The notes: a model not told the origin generated them from the sequence alone. 64,000 bases of DNA from Oerskovia merdavium (GCF_014836755.1 NZ_JACSQF010000010.1:62001-126000); one strand, 5' to 3'. Shown: positions 24,531-34,040, counted from the first letter of the stretch. Made by a program: numbers and translations.

Positions 24531-27149
24531 GTGACCGACGACCACCGCACGCGCACCGACCTCCCGGACGACCCGCCGACCTCGACCGCTCCCCCCACCG
24601 CGGACGCCTCGCGGGACGAGCCGTCGACGCCCCTGACCCGGGCAGAACGTCGCGCCGCCGAGCGTGCAGCAGAGCTCGCCGACCTGGCCCGCAGGGCCGA
24701 CAGCACGGTGCACCGTGCCCCGCACACCGCGGCGATCGAGCAGGTCGCGGCGGCTCCGTCCCACCCGCGCGCCGAATCCCCGCACCCCGTCAGGTCGCCC
24801 TCGCCCTCGCCCTCGCCCTCGCCCTCGCGGACCGACGCACGCTTCGCGCCGACCGTCGAGACCGCCGGGACGGGGCCGAGCGAGCCGGTGGGGCCCTCGG
24901 CAGAGTCCCCGCCCCTCGTCGAAGCACCGCCTGCGCACGCCCCCGACGCCCCGGGAGCGGACTCTCCTGCACTGCCGGACGCACCCACCGCCTCTGGCAG
25001 TGCTCCGCACACGACGCGACGCCAGCTCGCGCACGCGGCACGCCGGGTGGCGAGCCTCGGACGCGGCAACGCGGCGAGGCTGCTGCTGCTCACGGTCGTC
25101 ACCGCGCTCGCGGTCGAGATGGTCCGGGCGAGCGGGCCGCTGCTGGACCACGCCTTCACCTCGGGTGTCGTCACGGCCGCGGTCACGGCGTTGGTCACCT
25201 ACGCAGCCCCGGCCCTCGCCGTGACCATCGTCGCGGCCCGCCTGCCCGTGAACGGGCGCGTCGTCGTGGGGGCCGTCGTCGCGCTCGTGGTGTGGCGCCT
25301 GGGCCTGCAGGGCCTCGGGATCGCGGCCGCGTCGGGCTCCTGGCTCGGCACCGCCCGCTACGGCCTGGGCCTCGGGGGTGCCGCGCTCGCGGTCGCGACC
25401 GTCGTCCTGGTCGCGGGGTTCGCGAGCGGCACCCGGCCCGACCCCACGGCCGACCTCGACGGTGACCTCGCAGGCCCGGCCCGTCCGTCCAACGGCCGGA
25501 TGGTCGCCATGGGCGTCGGTCTCGGGATCCTCGGCGCGGCCGGTGTCAGCCTGCTGCACGGCACGTGGGACGCGTACTGGCGCACGGACCTGCTCGGCTG
25601 GGTCGCGCCGGTCCTCCTCGGCGGGTTGGGCGTGGTCGCTGCCTGGCTCCTGCGTCGTGACCCCGCGACCCCGGGATCGCGCGGTCTGTGGGTGCTGGGC
25701 CCCTACCTCGCGCTGGGCGTCATGGTCTTCGGCAACCCCGCGTTCGTCGCGTCGCAGACCGGGCTCTCCCTGCCCGTGGCCGGCGGGGCGGTCGCCGCCA
25801 CGGCCCTGGTCGTCGGGCTGCTCCCGCTCTGGGGCGTCGCCGGGACGAGCAGCCCGGCCGCTCGCGCCCTGGCCACGACCGGCAGATGGGTCTCGCTCGT
25901 GCTGCTGCCCGCGTTCACCGCGGTCCTGTTCCTGGTGCCAGGACGCACGCAGGACGTCTCGTCGCCGCTCGGCTGGGCGCTGCTGGTGTGCGTCGTGGGG
26001 CTCGCGGCGACAGCGACCGACGCGGTGCGCCACGCACTGACCCGACCGGCCCACGAGCTCGGGTGGGCGCGACTGGCGGGGGTGAGCTCCGCCGTCGGGC
26101 TGGGCCTGATCCTGCCGCTGCTCGTGTACCAGCTCGACTACGACGTCCCCCTGCCCGTGCCCAACGCGACCGTCCCGGTCGCCGTCGCGGCAGTGCTGGC
26201 GGTCGCGGGCCTGCGACGCGCGCGCAGAGCCCCGGCCGACGTCGTGGAGGGCGAAGGGGCAGCGACCGGCCGTGCGGCCGACGTCACCCACGCGCCCGCG
26301 CCGGGCCTGCGCATCTCCCTGCCCGTCACCGCGGCCGTCGCGGCCCTGGCCGCCGCCGGCGCGGTGCTCGTCTCGACGAGCGCGGGCCCCGTCGCGGTCG
26401 CCGACCGCGAGCAGCGCCTCACGGTGCTCGACTGGAACCTGCACTACGGCGTGAGCGCGACGCCGTCGGTCGACCTCGACGAGGTCGTCGCGATCGTCCG
26501 CGACTCGGGCGCGCAGGTCGTGACGCTCCAGGAGGTCTCCCGCGGCTGGGTGCTCGGGGGCGGCGTGGACATGGCGTCCTACCTCGCCCGGGAGACGGGC
26601 CTGGAGGTCGGGTTCGTGGGCGCTGCCGACCGTCAGTTCGGCAACGCGATCCTGTGGAACCCCGACGTGGTCGCGGCGAGCGACGTCGCGCGTCTCGCCC
26701 TGCCGCTGGGCGCGGGACCGCAGAACCGCTCGACGATCTCAGCGACGTTCACCCCGGTGGACGGCGACACCACCTGGCCCGACGGCGTCCGGGTGACCTC
26801 GGTGCACCTCCAGCACCGTGAGGCGAACACCCCGACCCGTCTCGACCAGCTCGACGCGCTGTTCGCGGCCGAGCCCGTGACCGGTCCGTACCTGCTGGCG
26901 GGAGACCTCAACGCCGAGCCCGGCTGGGACGAGATCGAGCTCGTCGAGTCCCACGGTCTCGTCAGCGGGCAGGACGACGTCGGGAACCCCGGCGACCTGA
27001 CCTCTCCTGCGGACGCTCCGGCCTACCGGATCGACTGGGTGTTCGGCTCGGGGCTCGAGTTCCAGCGCGTCACGGTGCTCGACGTCGCCTGGTCCGACCA
27101 CCGCCCGCTCGTCGCGGTGGTCCGGCCGGTCGGCACGGAGCAGGAGTAG
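24531..27149 (+). CDS. Polytopic membrane protein with C-terminal endonuclease/exonuclease/phosphatase domain
   Basis: An 872-aa protein in three parts. Residues 1-170 are Pro/Ala/Ser-rich and disordered, with an SPSPSPSPSPS run. About residues 185-625 form a polytopic membrane region with roughly a dozen hydrophobic segments. From about residue 630 an EEP-fold domain begins (LTVLDWNLHYGVS) with TLQEVSRG, SVHLQHREAN, GDLNAEPGWDEI and WSDHRPLVAV as metal and catalytic motifs. The last part could cleave a lipid phosphodiester or nucleic acid, probably outside the membrane. The start is set by the leaderless -10 element. The function is unknown. Confidence 0.82.
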   Translation: MTDDHRTRTDLPDDPPTSTAPPTADASRDEPSTPLTRAERRAAERAAELADLARRADSTVHRAPHTAAIEQVAAAPSHPRAESPHPVRSPSPSPSPSPSRTDARFAPTVETAGTGPSEPVGPSAESPPLVEAPPAHAPDAPGADSPALPDAPTASGSAPHTTRRQLAHAARRVASLGRGNAARLLLLTVVTALAVEMVRASGPLLDHAFTSGVVTAAVTALVTYAAPALAVTIVAARLPVNGRVVVGAVVALVVWRLGLQGLGIAAASGSWLGTARYGLGLGGAALAVATVVLVAGFASGTRPDPTADLDGDLAGPARPSNGRMVAMGVGLGILGAAGVSLLHGTWDAYWRTDLLGWVAPVLLGGLGVVAAWLLRRDPATPGSRGLWVLGPYLALGVMVFGNPAFVASQTGLSLPVAGGAVAATALVVGLLPLWGVAGTSSPAARALATTGRWVSLVLLPAFTAVLFLVPGRTQDVSSPLGWALLVCVVGLAATATDAVRHALTRPAHELGWARLAGVSSAVGLGLILPLLVYQLDYDVPLPVPNATVPVAVAAVLAVAGLRRARRAPADVVEGEGAATGRAADVTHAPAPGLRISLPVTAAVAALAAAGAVLVSTSAGPVAVADREQRLTVLDWNLHYGVSATPSVDLDEVVAIVRDSGAQVVTLQEVSRGWVLGGGVDMASYLARETGLEVGFVGAADRQFGNAILWNPDVVAASDVARLALPLGAGPQNRSTISATFTPVDGDTTWPDGVRVTSVHLQHREANTPTRLDQLDALFAAEPVTGPYLLAGDLNAEPGWDEIELVESHGLVSGQDDVGNPGDLTSPADAPAYRIDWVFGSGLEFQRVTVLDVAWSDHRPLVAVVRPVGTEQE

Positions 27150-27157
27150 GGGCAGCG

Positions 27158-27178
27158 CCGCGGCCGTGAGGGCCGCGG
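27158..27178. terminator. Bidirectional terminator with adjacent C11 tract
   Basis: CCGCGGCC (27158-27165) and GGCCGCGG (27171-27178) form a perfect 8-bp stem between convergent genes. A run of 11 C follows at 27181-27191, an unusual homopolymer that is prone to slippage or assembly error. Confidence 0.7.
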
Positions 27179-27228
27179 GGCCCCCCCCCCCGCCCGCCCG
27201 GAGCGCGCGGCGCCGCTCTCGCGGTGGC

Positions 27229-28671
27229 TCAGTCCTCGCGGTGGTGGAGCATGCGGGCCACCTCGGCGATGGACCCGCTCAGCGACGGGTAGACCGTGAA
27301 GGCCTCGGCCACGTCGTCCACCGTGAGACGGTGCGCGACCGCGAGCGTGATGGGGAAGACGAGCTCGCTGGCCCGCGGTGCCACGACCACGCCGCCGAGC
27401 ACGACGCCGGCCTCGGGGTGCGCGAACAGCTTGACGAACCCGTCGCGCATGCCGAGCATCTTGGCGCGCGGGTTGCGCGCGAGGGGCAGCGTCGTGGTCA
27501 CGTACTTGGAGCCCTGCTCCTTGAGCTTCTCCTCGCTGTACCCGACGGTCGCGATCTCGGGGGCCGTGAAGATGTTCGCCGCGACCGTGCGCAGCTTGAT
27601 GGGGCTCACGGCGTCGCCCAGGGCGTGCGACATGGCGACCCGGCCCTGCATCGCCGCGACCGAGGCCAGCGGCAGGATGCCCGTGCAGTCACCGGCCGCG
27701 TAGATGCCCCGCACCGAGGTGCGCGAGACCTTGTCGACCTGGACGTGCCCGCTCGGCGTGAGGCGCACCCCCGCCTCCTCGAGCCCGATGCCCTGCGTCG
27801 AGGGGATGGAGCCGACCGCGAGCAGGACGTGGGTGCCCTGGACGACCCGGCCGTCGGCGAGCGTGACCTCGACCCCGTCCGCGGTGCGCACGGCGGCCTC
27901 GGCACGCGAGCGCGACATGACCGTCATGCCGCGCGAGCGGAAGACGCCCTCGATGAGCTCGGCCGCGTCGGCGTCCTCACCCGGCAGGACGCGGTCGCGG
28001 CTCGAGACGAGCACGACGTCGGAGCCCAGGGCGTTGTAGGCGCCCGCGAACTCGGCCCCCGTGACCCCCGAGCCCACGACGATCAGGCGCTCGGGGAGCT
28101 CCTTGAGGTTGTAGAGCTGGGTCCACGTGAGGATGCGCTCGCCGTCCGGGACGGCGGTCGGCAGCACGCGCGGCGTCGCGCCGAGCGCGAGCAGGACGAC
28201 GTCCGCGTCGAGCGTGACGGGCTGCTCGTCGGCGTCCGACGGCGTCACCTGCACGCGGGTGGGCCCGTCGAGGCGGCCCTCCCCGAGGAGCACGCGCACG
28301 CCCTCGCGCTCGAGGCGTGCGTGGATGTCGGCCGACTGGGCCGCCGCGAGCGCCATGACTCGGGTGTTGACGGCGTCGAGGTCCACCATGTGCCGACGCA
28401 TGGCCGGGTGGGCGGCCTTGACCGTGTCGACGGGCAGGCGGATGCCGAGGTCGGCTGCGCGGTCCGCGATGGTCATCCAGTCGGCGGTCGCGATGAGCGT
28501 CTTGGAGGGGACGACGTCGGTGAGCACCGCGGCTCCCCCGAGCCCCTGGCGCTCGACCACCGTGACGTCCGCGCCGAGCCGGCGGGCGACGAGGGCCGCT
28601 TCGTAGCCTCCGGGACCACCGCCCACGATCACGATACGGCTGGCCTGCAGGTCACTGTTCTCGTTCGTCAC
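27229..28671 (-). CDS. lpdA: NAD(P)H-quinone dehydrogenase, LpdA/flavoprotein disulfide reductase family without the redox Cys pair
   Basis: A 480-aa FAD protein of the pyridine-nucleotide disulfide reductase fold. The FAD site is VIVGGGPGGYEAALVARRL, and GIYAAGDCTG is the second FAD motif. Where lipoamide dehydrogenase has the active-site Cys pair, this protein has GLGGAAVLTDVVPSK with no Cys, as in mycobacterial LpdA (Rv3303c), an NAD(P)H:quinone reductase. The GTG at 28671 is preferred because CACAAT lies 7 nt upstream; an ATG at 28680 would add 3 residues. It is divergent from punA, an association also seen near deoD in mycobacteria. Confidence 0.88.
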   Translation of the reverse strand: MTNENSDLQASRIVIVGGGPGGYEAALVARRLGADVTVVERQGLGGAAVLTDVVPSKTLIATADWMTIADRAADLGIRLPVDTVKAAHPAMRRHMVDLDAVNTRVMALAAAQSADIHARLEREGVRVLLGEGRLDGPTRVQVTPSDADEQPVTLDADVVLLALGATPRVLPTAVPDGERILTWTQLYNLKELPERLIVVGSGVTGAEFAGAYNALGSDVVLVSSRDRVLPGEDADAAELIEGVFRSRGMTVMSRSRAEAAVRTADGVEVTLADGRVVQGTHVLLAVGSIPSTQGIGLEEAGVRLTPSGHVQVDKVSRTSVRGIYAAGDCTGILPLASVAAMQGRVAMSHALGDAVSPIKLRTVAANIFTAPEIATVGYSEEKLKEQGSKYVTTTLPLARNPRAKMLGMRDGFVKLFAHPEAGVVLGGVVVAPRASELVFPITLAVAHRLTVDDVAEAFTVYPSLSGSIAEVARMLHHRED

Positions 28672-28678
28672 GGGTGCC

Positions 28679-28684
28679 ATTGTG
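28679..28684 (-). promoter_or_regulatory. -10 element CACAAT deciding the lpdA start
   Basis: CACAAT ends 7 nt before the GTG at 28671 on the minus strand. The ATG at 28680 overlaps this hexamer and would lie upstream of the transcript start, so it is disfavoured. Confidence 0.5.
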
Positions 28685-28778
28685 TCAGGAAGTCCGAGGT
28701 CACCGTGTCAGCATGCGGACAGATCGGTCAGCCGGTCGCCGGGTGGGCCTTCGGCGGGGCGCGAGGCCCAAGAACGGT

Positions 28779-28784
28779 TAGCCT
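28779..28784 (+). promoter_or_regulatory. -10 element TAGCCT of a leaderless punA promoter
   Basis: TAGCCT plus 6 nt leads into the ATG at 28791; no ribosome binding site lies between. Confidence 0.55.
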
Positions 28785-28790
28785 CGTCCT

Positions 28791-29630
28791 ATGACGACGA
28801 CCTTGTCTCTCGACGACCCCACCACCGACCCGTTCCTCGTGGCCCGCGCCGCTGCCGACCACATCGCCCACGCCACCGGGATCGAGGGGCACGACGTGGC
28901 CCTCGTGCTCGGGTCCGGCTGGGGCGGCGCGGCCGAGCTCCTGGGCGACGTCGTCGCGGAGATCCCCACGAACGAGATCCCCGGCTTCTCCAAGCCGGCC
29001 GTGGCCGGGCACGTGGGCACGACCCGCTCGATCCGGATCGAGCGCGCCGACGGCTCGGTCCGCCACGCGCTCGTGCTCGGGTCGCGCACGCACCTGTACG
29101 AGGGCAAGGGCGTGCGCCACGTCGTCCACGGCGTCCGGACCGCTGCCGCGACCGGCGCGCAGACCGTCATCCTCACGAACGGCTGCGGTGGCCTGAACCT
29201 GGACCACGGGCCGGGCACCCCGGTCCTCATCCGCGACCACATCAACCTCACCGCGACCTCACCTCTCGAGGGCGCCACGTTCGTCGACCTCACCGACCTG
29301 TACTCCCCGCGCCTGCGCGACCTGGCCCGGACGGTCGACGGGTCGCTCGGCGAGGGCGTCTACGCGCAGTTCCCCGGCCCGCACTACGAGACCCCGGCCG
29401 AGGTCCGCATGGCCGGGATCCTGGGTGCGGACCTGGTGGGCATGTCGACCACCCTCGAGGCCATCGCCGCACGGCACGCGGGGCTCGAGGTGCTGGGCAT
29501 CTCGCTCGTGACCAACCTCGCTGCGGGGATCAGCCCCACGCCGCTCTCGCACGGCGAGGTCATCGAGGCCGGCCAGGCAGCCGGCCCCCGGATCAGCTCC
29601 CTGCTCGCCCAGATCGCGAAGTTGGTGTGA
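28791..29630 (+). CDS. punA: Purine nucleoside phosphorylase (trimeric type)
   Basis: A 279-aa phosphorylase that splits inosine, guanosine and their deoxy forms to base and (deoxy)ribose-1-phosphate. Motifs: LGSGWGG for phosphate binding, SRTHLYEGKG, and FPGPHYETPAEVRM for the active site. The size and motifs fit the trimeric, guanosine/inosine-specific class. The phosphomutase follows after 1 nt, so both act on the sugar phosphate. Confidence 0.93.
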   Translation: MTTTLSLDDPTTDPFLVARAAADHIAHATGIEGHDVALVLGSGWGGAAELLGDVVAEIPTNEIPGFSKPAVAGHVGTTRSIRIERADGSVRHALVLGSRTHLYEGKGVRHVVHGVRTAAATGAQTVILTNGCGGLNLDHGPGTPVLIRDHINLTATSPLEGATFVDLTDLYSPRLRDLARTVDGSLGEGVYAQFPGPHYETPAEVRMAGILGADLVGMSTTLEAIAARHAGLEVLGISLVTNLAAGISPTPLSHGEVIEAGQAAGPRISSLLAQIAKLV

Positions 29631-29631
29631 G

Positions 29632-31458
29632 ATGACGAACCCCGAGCCCCTGGCCAACGAGGTCGACGACCCCGGGTACGAGGCCGGCGCCGGCCACGCG
29701 GCCTTCCTCGAGCAGGTCGAGGCCTGGATCGAGGCGGACCCCGAGCCCGCCGACCAGGTCGAGCTGCGCACGCTGCTCACGGAGGCCGACTCGCCCGACC
29801 CGCGCGACCACGAGGTGCGCGCGCGGGCCCGCGCCGAGCTCCGAGACCGCTTCTCCGGGACGCTGCAGTTCGGTACGGCAGGCCTCCGGGGCGAGATGGC
29901 GGCCGGCCCCAACCGCATGAACCGCGCGGTCGTCATCCGGGCGGCCGCCGGCCTCGCGTCGTTCCTGCGCGACGCGCTGCCCGGCCAGACCCCGCGGGTC
30001 GTCATCGGCTACGACGCCCGCCACCACTCGCACACGTTCGCCCAGGACAGCGCGGCGGTCTTCACCGCCGCGGGCGTCGAGGCGTCGATCCTCCCGTCGG
30101 CCCTCCCCACTCCCGTCCTCGCCTACGCAGTGCGCCACCTGGGCGCCGACGCGGGCGTCATGGTCACCGCGAGCCACAACCCTCCCCAGGACAACGGCTA
30201 CAAGGTCTACCTCGGCGGACGGGTCGTGACCGACTCGGGTCAGGGCGCCCAGATCGTGCCCCCGTACGACGCCGAGATCGCCGCAGCGATCCGCCGTGCC
30301 CCGGTGGCCGCACGGGTTCCGCGGGCGGTCGACGGCTGGACCGTCCTGGGCCGGGACCTCGCGCTCGGCTACGTCGAGTCGGTGGGCCGCCTGTCCGACG
30401 GCGCGGCGCGCGACCTGCGCATCGTCGCGACCCCGCTGCACGGCGTGGGCGGGGCGGTCGTCAACCGGGTCCTCGAGGACGCGGGCTTCACCGACGTCAT
30501 CAGCGTCGCCGAGCAGTTCGAGGCGAACCCCCTGTTCCCGACCGTGGCCTTCCCCAACCCGGAGGAGCCCGGCGCGATCGACCTCGCGCTCGCGTACGCG
30601 CAGGACGCCAAGGCGGACCTCGTGATCGCGAACGACCCGGACGCCGACCGGTGCGCGCTGGCGGTCTACGACCCGCGCGTCGGGACCTACCAGGGGGCCG
30701 AGACCGCGCGCTCGAACGGGTGGCGCATGCTGCACGGCGACGAGGTGGGTTCGCTCCTCGGTGAGGAGATCGGCAAGCGGGCGGCACGGCTGCGCATCGC
30801 GCCCGGGACGCAGTTCTTCGCGAGCTCGATCGTGTCCTCGCGGCTGCTGCGCAAGATCGCCGAGAGCCACGGCCTGGGCTACGCCTCGACGCTCACGGGG
30901 TTCAAGTGGATCTCGCGCGTCGACGGCCTGGTCTACGGCTACGAGGAGGCGCTCGGGTACTGCGTGGACCCGCAGAACGTGCGCGACAAGGACGGCATCA
31001 GCGCCGCGCTGCTCCTCGCACAGCTCGCCAACCGGCTCAAGGCCGAGGGGCGCACGCTCGTCGACGCGCTCGACGACCTGGCGCGCGCGCACGGCCTGCA
31101 CGTGACCGACCAGCTCTCGGCCCGGTTCACGGACCTGGACCAGATCACGGCGGCCATGTCGCGGCTGCGCGCAGCGCCCCCGCGGACGCTCGCGGGCTCG
31201 GGGGTGAGCGAGGTCGTCGACCTCTCGGACGGCCTCGACGGCCTGCCCCCGACCGACGGCGTGCGGCTGCTGTCCGCGGACGGGACCCGGGTCATCGTGC
31301 GCCCCAGCGGCACCGAGCCCAAGGTCAAGTGCTACCTCGAGGTCATCGTCCCGGTCGCGCCCGACGCGAGCTACGACGACCTCACGGCCGCCCGCGCGTT
31401 CGCGCGGACCCGGCTGGACCACGTCCGTCGCGACGTCGCGGAGGCGCTCGGGATCTGA
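29632..31458 (+). CDS. pmmB: Phosphopentomutase/phosphomannomutase-type hexose mutase
   Basis: A 608-aa member of the alpha-D-phosphohexomutase superfamily. Ser181 in VTASHNPPQDNGYK is the phosphorylated catalytic residue, NDPDADRCAL binds metal, and RPSGTEPKVKCYLE is the C-terminal phosphate site. The long form and position after punA resemble mycobacterial PmmB. It likely converts ribose- or deoxyribose-1-phosphate to the 5-phosphate for DeoC. A hexose role cannot be excluded. Confidence 0.9.
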   Translation: MTNPEPLANEVDDPGYEAGAGHAAFLEQVEAWIEADPEPADQVELRTLLTEADSPDPRDHEVRARARAELRDRFSGTLQFGTAGLRGEMAAGPNRMNRAVVIRAAAGLASFLRDALPGQTPRVVIGYDARHHSHTFAQDSAAVFTAAGVEASILPSALPTPVLAYAVRHLGADAGVMVTASHNPPQDNGYKVYLGGRVVTDSGQGAQIVPPYDAEIAAAIRRAPVAARVPRAVDGWTVLGRDLALGYVESVGRLSDGAARDLRIVATPLHGVGGAVVNRVLEDAGFTDVISVAEQFEANPLFPTVAFPNPEEPGAIDLALAYAQDAKADLVIANDPDADRCALAVYDPRVGTYQGAETARSNGWRMLHGDEVGSLLGEEIGKRAARLRIAPGTQFFASSIVSSRLLRKIAESHGLGYASTLTGFKWISRVDGLVYGYEEALGYCVDPQNVRDKDGISAALLLAQLANRLKAEGRTLVDALDDLARAHGLHVTDQLSARFTDLDQITAAMSRLRAAPPRTLAGSGVSEVVDLSDGLDGLPPTDGVRLLSADGTRVIVRPSGTEPKVKCYLEVIVPVAPDASYDDLTAARAFARTRLDHVRRDVAEALGI

Positions 31459-31474
31459 CGGGACGCAGCCCAGG

Positions 31475-31511
31475 GGCCGTCCCTCGCTCCTTCACGGAGC
31501 GGGGGACGGCC
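31475..31511. terminator. Bidirectional terminator
   Basis: Arms 31475-31490 and 31496-31511 form a 16-bp stem with one G-T pair and a TTCAC loop, between pmmB and the convergent DUF4352 gene. Confidence 0.85.
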
Positions 31512-31548
31512 TCCGTCGTTCCCGGCGAGACCTGTCCAGGACGGGCCG

Positions 31549-32268
31549 TCAGCCCAGTGCGACCGAGATGCCACCCGACATGAACGAGTCGTGCAGCTCG
31601 ATGCTCGCCGGCACCGCGTCGGCAGGGACGTCGAACACCACGATGCCCTGGATCGAGTTGCCGGGGTTGATGTCGTTGAGGAAGCTGTTGGCGTCTCCCA
31701 GGTAGATCCCGGCCGTGGAGTCGGCCGAGTGCTCGCGCCCCTGGGCGTCGAACAGCTTCTGCGAGCTCGCGTCGAACATCTGGGCCGCGTCGCCGACGTT
31801 CGTCACCGTGACGTGGACCAGGACGAACTGCCCCTGGGCGTCGACGCTCAGGAGCTCGTCGCCCACGCTGGCGACGCCCGGCTCGACGGCCGTGACGGTG
31901 AACTCGAACTTCCCGTCGCGCACGGCCGTGCCGATGCCGGGCACCGTCTCCTCCGGTGCGGCCGGAGCCTGCCCGTCGGGCTCGCCCTCCGCGGCTGCGT
32001 CGCCGGTCCCGGTCGTGCCCACCGTCCCCGTGGTGCCAGCCGGCTCGTCGCCCCCGAGGCCGGACGCGACCGAGACGACGACCACCAGCGCGAGGATCGC
32101 CAGGAAGACCGTGAGGACCTTGTGCCGCGCGAAGAACGACTTGCGCGGCACGGGGGCGAGGGGCGGCTGCGGGTGCCCCGGGAAGGGCGGGTTCGGGTAC
32201 TGCTGCTGCGGGTACTGCTGGACGGGCGGCTGCTGGACGGGCAGCTGCTGCGTCGGATCGCTGTTCAT
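31549..32268 (-). CDS. Membrane-anchored DUF4352-type protein
   Basis: A 239-aa protein with a Gln/Pro-rich cytoplasmic N-terminus (repeats of PVQQ and QQYP), one transmembrane helix near residues 45-70, a Gly/Thr linker, and an extracellular beta-sandwich. The sandwich carries FEFTVTAVEPGV and FVLVHVTVTNVGD, typical of DUF4352. GAGAGG precedes the ATG. It is divergent from a sensor kinase gene, so it may be controlled by that system or report to it. The ligand is unknown. Confidence 0.8.
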   Translation of the reverse strand: MNSDPTQQLPVQQPPVQQYPQQQYPNPPFPGHPQPPLAPVPRKSFFARHKVLTVFLAILALVVVVSVASGLGGDEPAGTTGTVGTTGTGDAAAEGEPDGQAPAAPEETVPGIGTAVRDGKFEFTVTAVEPGVASVGDELLSVDAQGQFVLVHVTVTNVGDAAQMFDASSQKLFDAQGREHSADSTAGIYLGDANSFLNDINPGNSIQGIVVFDVPADAVPASIELHDSFMSGGISVALG

Positions 32269-32346
32269 GGGAGGGCCTCTCGTGGTTCCGGATCGGTACG
32301 GGACCACTCCATCGCGTCGCACCGGGCGGGCGCGTCGGCGGACCGG

Positions 32347-32373
32347 GTACGACCAGCGCACCGAAAGTCGTAC
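32347..32373. repeat. Inverted repeat in the divergent DUF4352-kinase region
   Basis: GTACGAC and GTCGTAC are separated by 13 nt. This is a candidate operator for the neighbouring response regulator, by position only. Confidence 0.4.
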
Positions 32374-32427
32374 GTGGCCCCTGGCCTCCCGAACCGGTCG
32401 ACGGACCCCGCCGTCGGTGGTGTTCCC

Positions 32428-32433
32428 TACGCT
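32428..32433 (+). promoter_or_regulatory. -10 element TACGCT of a leaderless promoter
   Basis: TACGCT plus 6 nt leads into the GTG at 32440. Confidence 0.5.
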
Positions 32434-32439
32434 GGGGCC

Positions 32440-33984
32440 GTGACCACCCCGTACCCGCCCTCGGGCTCTCCCTGGCCTCGCGCGACGCCGCCCCCCGGCC
32501 GCCCCGTGCCTCCGGGGTGGGCGGGCGCCGGCCCGACGGGTGGTTCTTGGCCGCCGCCACGGCAGCAGGGGCAAGGACAGGCCGCTGCTCACCAGGGTCG
32601 CCGTCCGGCAGCGGTTCCTGCCGCCGCGTCCGAACCCTCCCCCGGAACGGTCCCCGACCGGCCGACGGACGGCCGACGCTGGTGGTCCCGTGCCTCGACC
32701 GTGTGGATCGTCGTCGCGTCGTTCGTCGCCTCGTCCGTGTGCATCGCCTTCGCGGGCTCCGCAGCGGGGACGCTCGACGGCGTGGACGGCCCGGAGATCT
32801 CGGACGTGGTCTTCCTCTGGGTCCTGATCGGCTGGGCGTCCGCGGTCGGCATCGCGACCATGCTCGTGTTCCGCCGCCGCTACCCGGTCGCGGTCTGCCT
32901 GATCGCCTGCGGGGGCGCGCTCCTCTTCCCCCTGGACGCGATCGGCGCCCTCGTGGCGTTGTCCTGGGTCGTCTCGTCGCGCCCGGTCCGGGTCGGATGG
33001 CTGCTGGGCGCGCTCACGGCTCTCGCCACGATCATCTCGTTGACCCGCGACGCCCTGCGGCCCGTCGAGGGACGCATCTTCTCGTTCACGGCGACAGGGT
33101 CCACCGAGGCCGTCGGTGCGCCGGAGTGGGTGTACGTGCTCCTCGCGGCGGCCGGGCTCGCGCTCTCGGTGAGCGTCGGCTGGGCGCGCCGCGCCCACTA
33201 CCAGGTGGGACGGTTCCGTGGCGAGGCCCAGCGCCACGAGGTCGTGGCCGAGCACCTGCGCGACGAGGTCGCCCGCAAGGACGTGGTCACCGAGGAGCTG
33301 AGGGACGAGGTGACCCGCCAGCAGGAGGAGGTCGCGCGCCAGCAGGAGCGTCAGCTCATCGCGCGTGAGGTGCACGACACCCTGGCCCACAGCCTCTCCC
33401 TGGTCTCGCTCCACTCGGGAGTGCTCGAGGTGTCGGTCCCCGAGGAGGACGGGCAGCTCCGCGACGCGGCCAAGGTGGTCCGTGAGAACGCCCACCGGTC
33501 GCTCGAGGACCTCCGGGACCTGATCGAGATCCTTCGCGACCCGGACGGGCTCGCCCACCGGCAGGCGCAGAGGGCAGGGGGCACGCTGTCCGACCTTCCT
33601 GCGTTGCTCGCCACCACCCGGGCGGCCGGCACGCGGCTCGTCGCGACGGTCGTCTTCAACGACGCCTCGTCGATCAGCCCGCACGTGGCGCGAGCGACCT
33701 ACCGGATCCTCCAGGAGTCGCTGACCAACGTGCACAAGCACGCGCCCGGGAGCGAGGTCCTCATCGACCTCGGCGGGGACCCGGCGAGCGGCGTGAGCCT
33801 GCGCGTGACCAATCCGCTCCCCGGGTCCGCCGGCCCACGAGCGCCTGGGAGCCGGGCGGGGATCACGGGGATCGCCGAGCGGGCCAAGCTCCTCGGCGGG
33901 CGGGCCACGCTCGGCCCCCAGGAGGGCTGCTTCGTCGTGGACGTCTGGTTGCCGTGGGTGAGCGACGCGGTCGACGTCGACTGA
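32440..33984 (+). CDS. NarL/DesK-type sensor histidine kinase
   Basis: A 514-aa kinase with a Pro/Gly-rich disordered N-terminus of about 80 residues, about five membrane segments (residues 88-250), a coiled-coil of repeated Glu/Arg/Gln heptads (about 255-305), and a HisKA_3 domain. His312 in REVHDTLAHS is the phosphoacceptor. NVHKHA is the N-box start of the ATPase domain, and GSRAGITGIAERAKLLGG is the G2-like loop. It forms a pair with the response regulator 56 nt downstream. The signal is unknown; a cell-envelope signal is likely from the membrane domain. Confidence 0.9.
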   Translation: MTTPYPPSGSPWPRATPPPGRPVPPGWAGAGPTGGSWPPPRQQGQGQAAAHQGRRPAAVPAAASEPSPGTVPDRPTDGRRWWSRASTVWIVVASFVASSVCIAFAGSAAGTLDGVDGPEISDVVFLWVLIGWASAVGIATMLVFRRRYPVAVCLIACGGALLFPLDAIGALVALSWVVSSRPVRVGWLLGALTALATIISLTRDALRPVEGRIFSFTATGSTEAVGAPEWVYVLLAAAGLALSVSVGWARRAHYQVGRFRGEAQRHEVVAEHLRDEVARKDVVTEELRDEVTRQQEEVARQQERQLIAREVHDTLAHSLSLVSLHSGVLEVSVPEEDGQLRDAAKVVRENAHRSLEDLRDLIEILRDPDGLAHRQAQRAGGTLSDLPALLATTRAAGTRLVATVVFNDASSISPHVARATYRILQESLTNVHKHAPGSEVLIDLGGDPASGVSLRVTNPLPGSAGPRAPGSRAGITGIAERAKLLGGRATLGPQEGCFVVDVWLPWVSDAVDVD

Positions 33985-34028
33985 GACGCCCTCACCGGAC
34001 GGCGGGCCCAGGTGTGGGTGCTTCGCCC

Positions 34029-34034
34029 TACGAT
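34029..34034 (+). promoter_or_regulatory. -10 element TACGAT of a leaderless promoter
   Basis: TACGAT plus 6 nt leads into the GTG at 34041, so the regulator may have its own transcript besides read-through from the kinase. Confidence 0.5.
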
Positions 34035-34040
34035 CGACGC

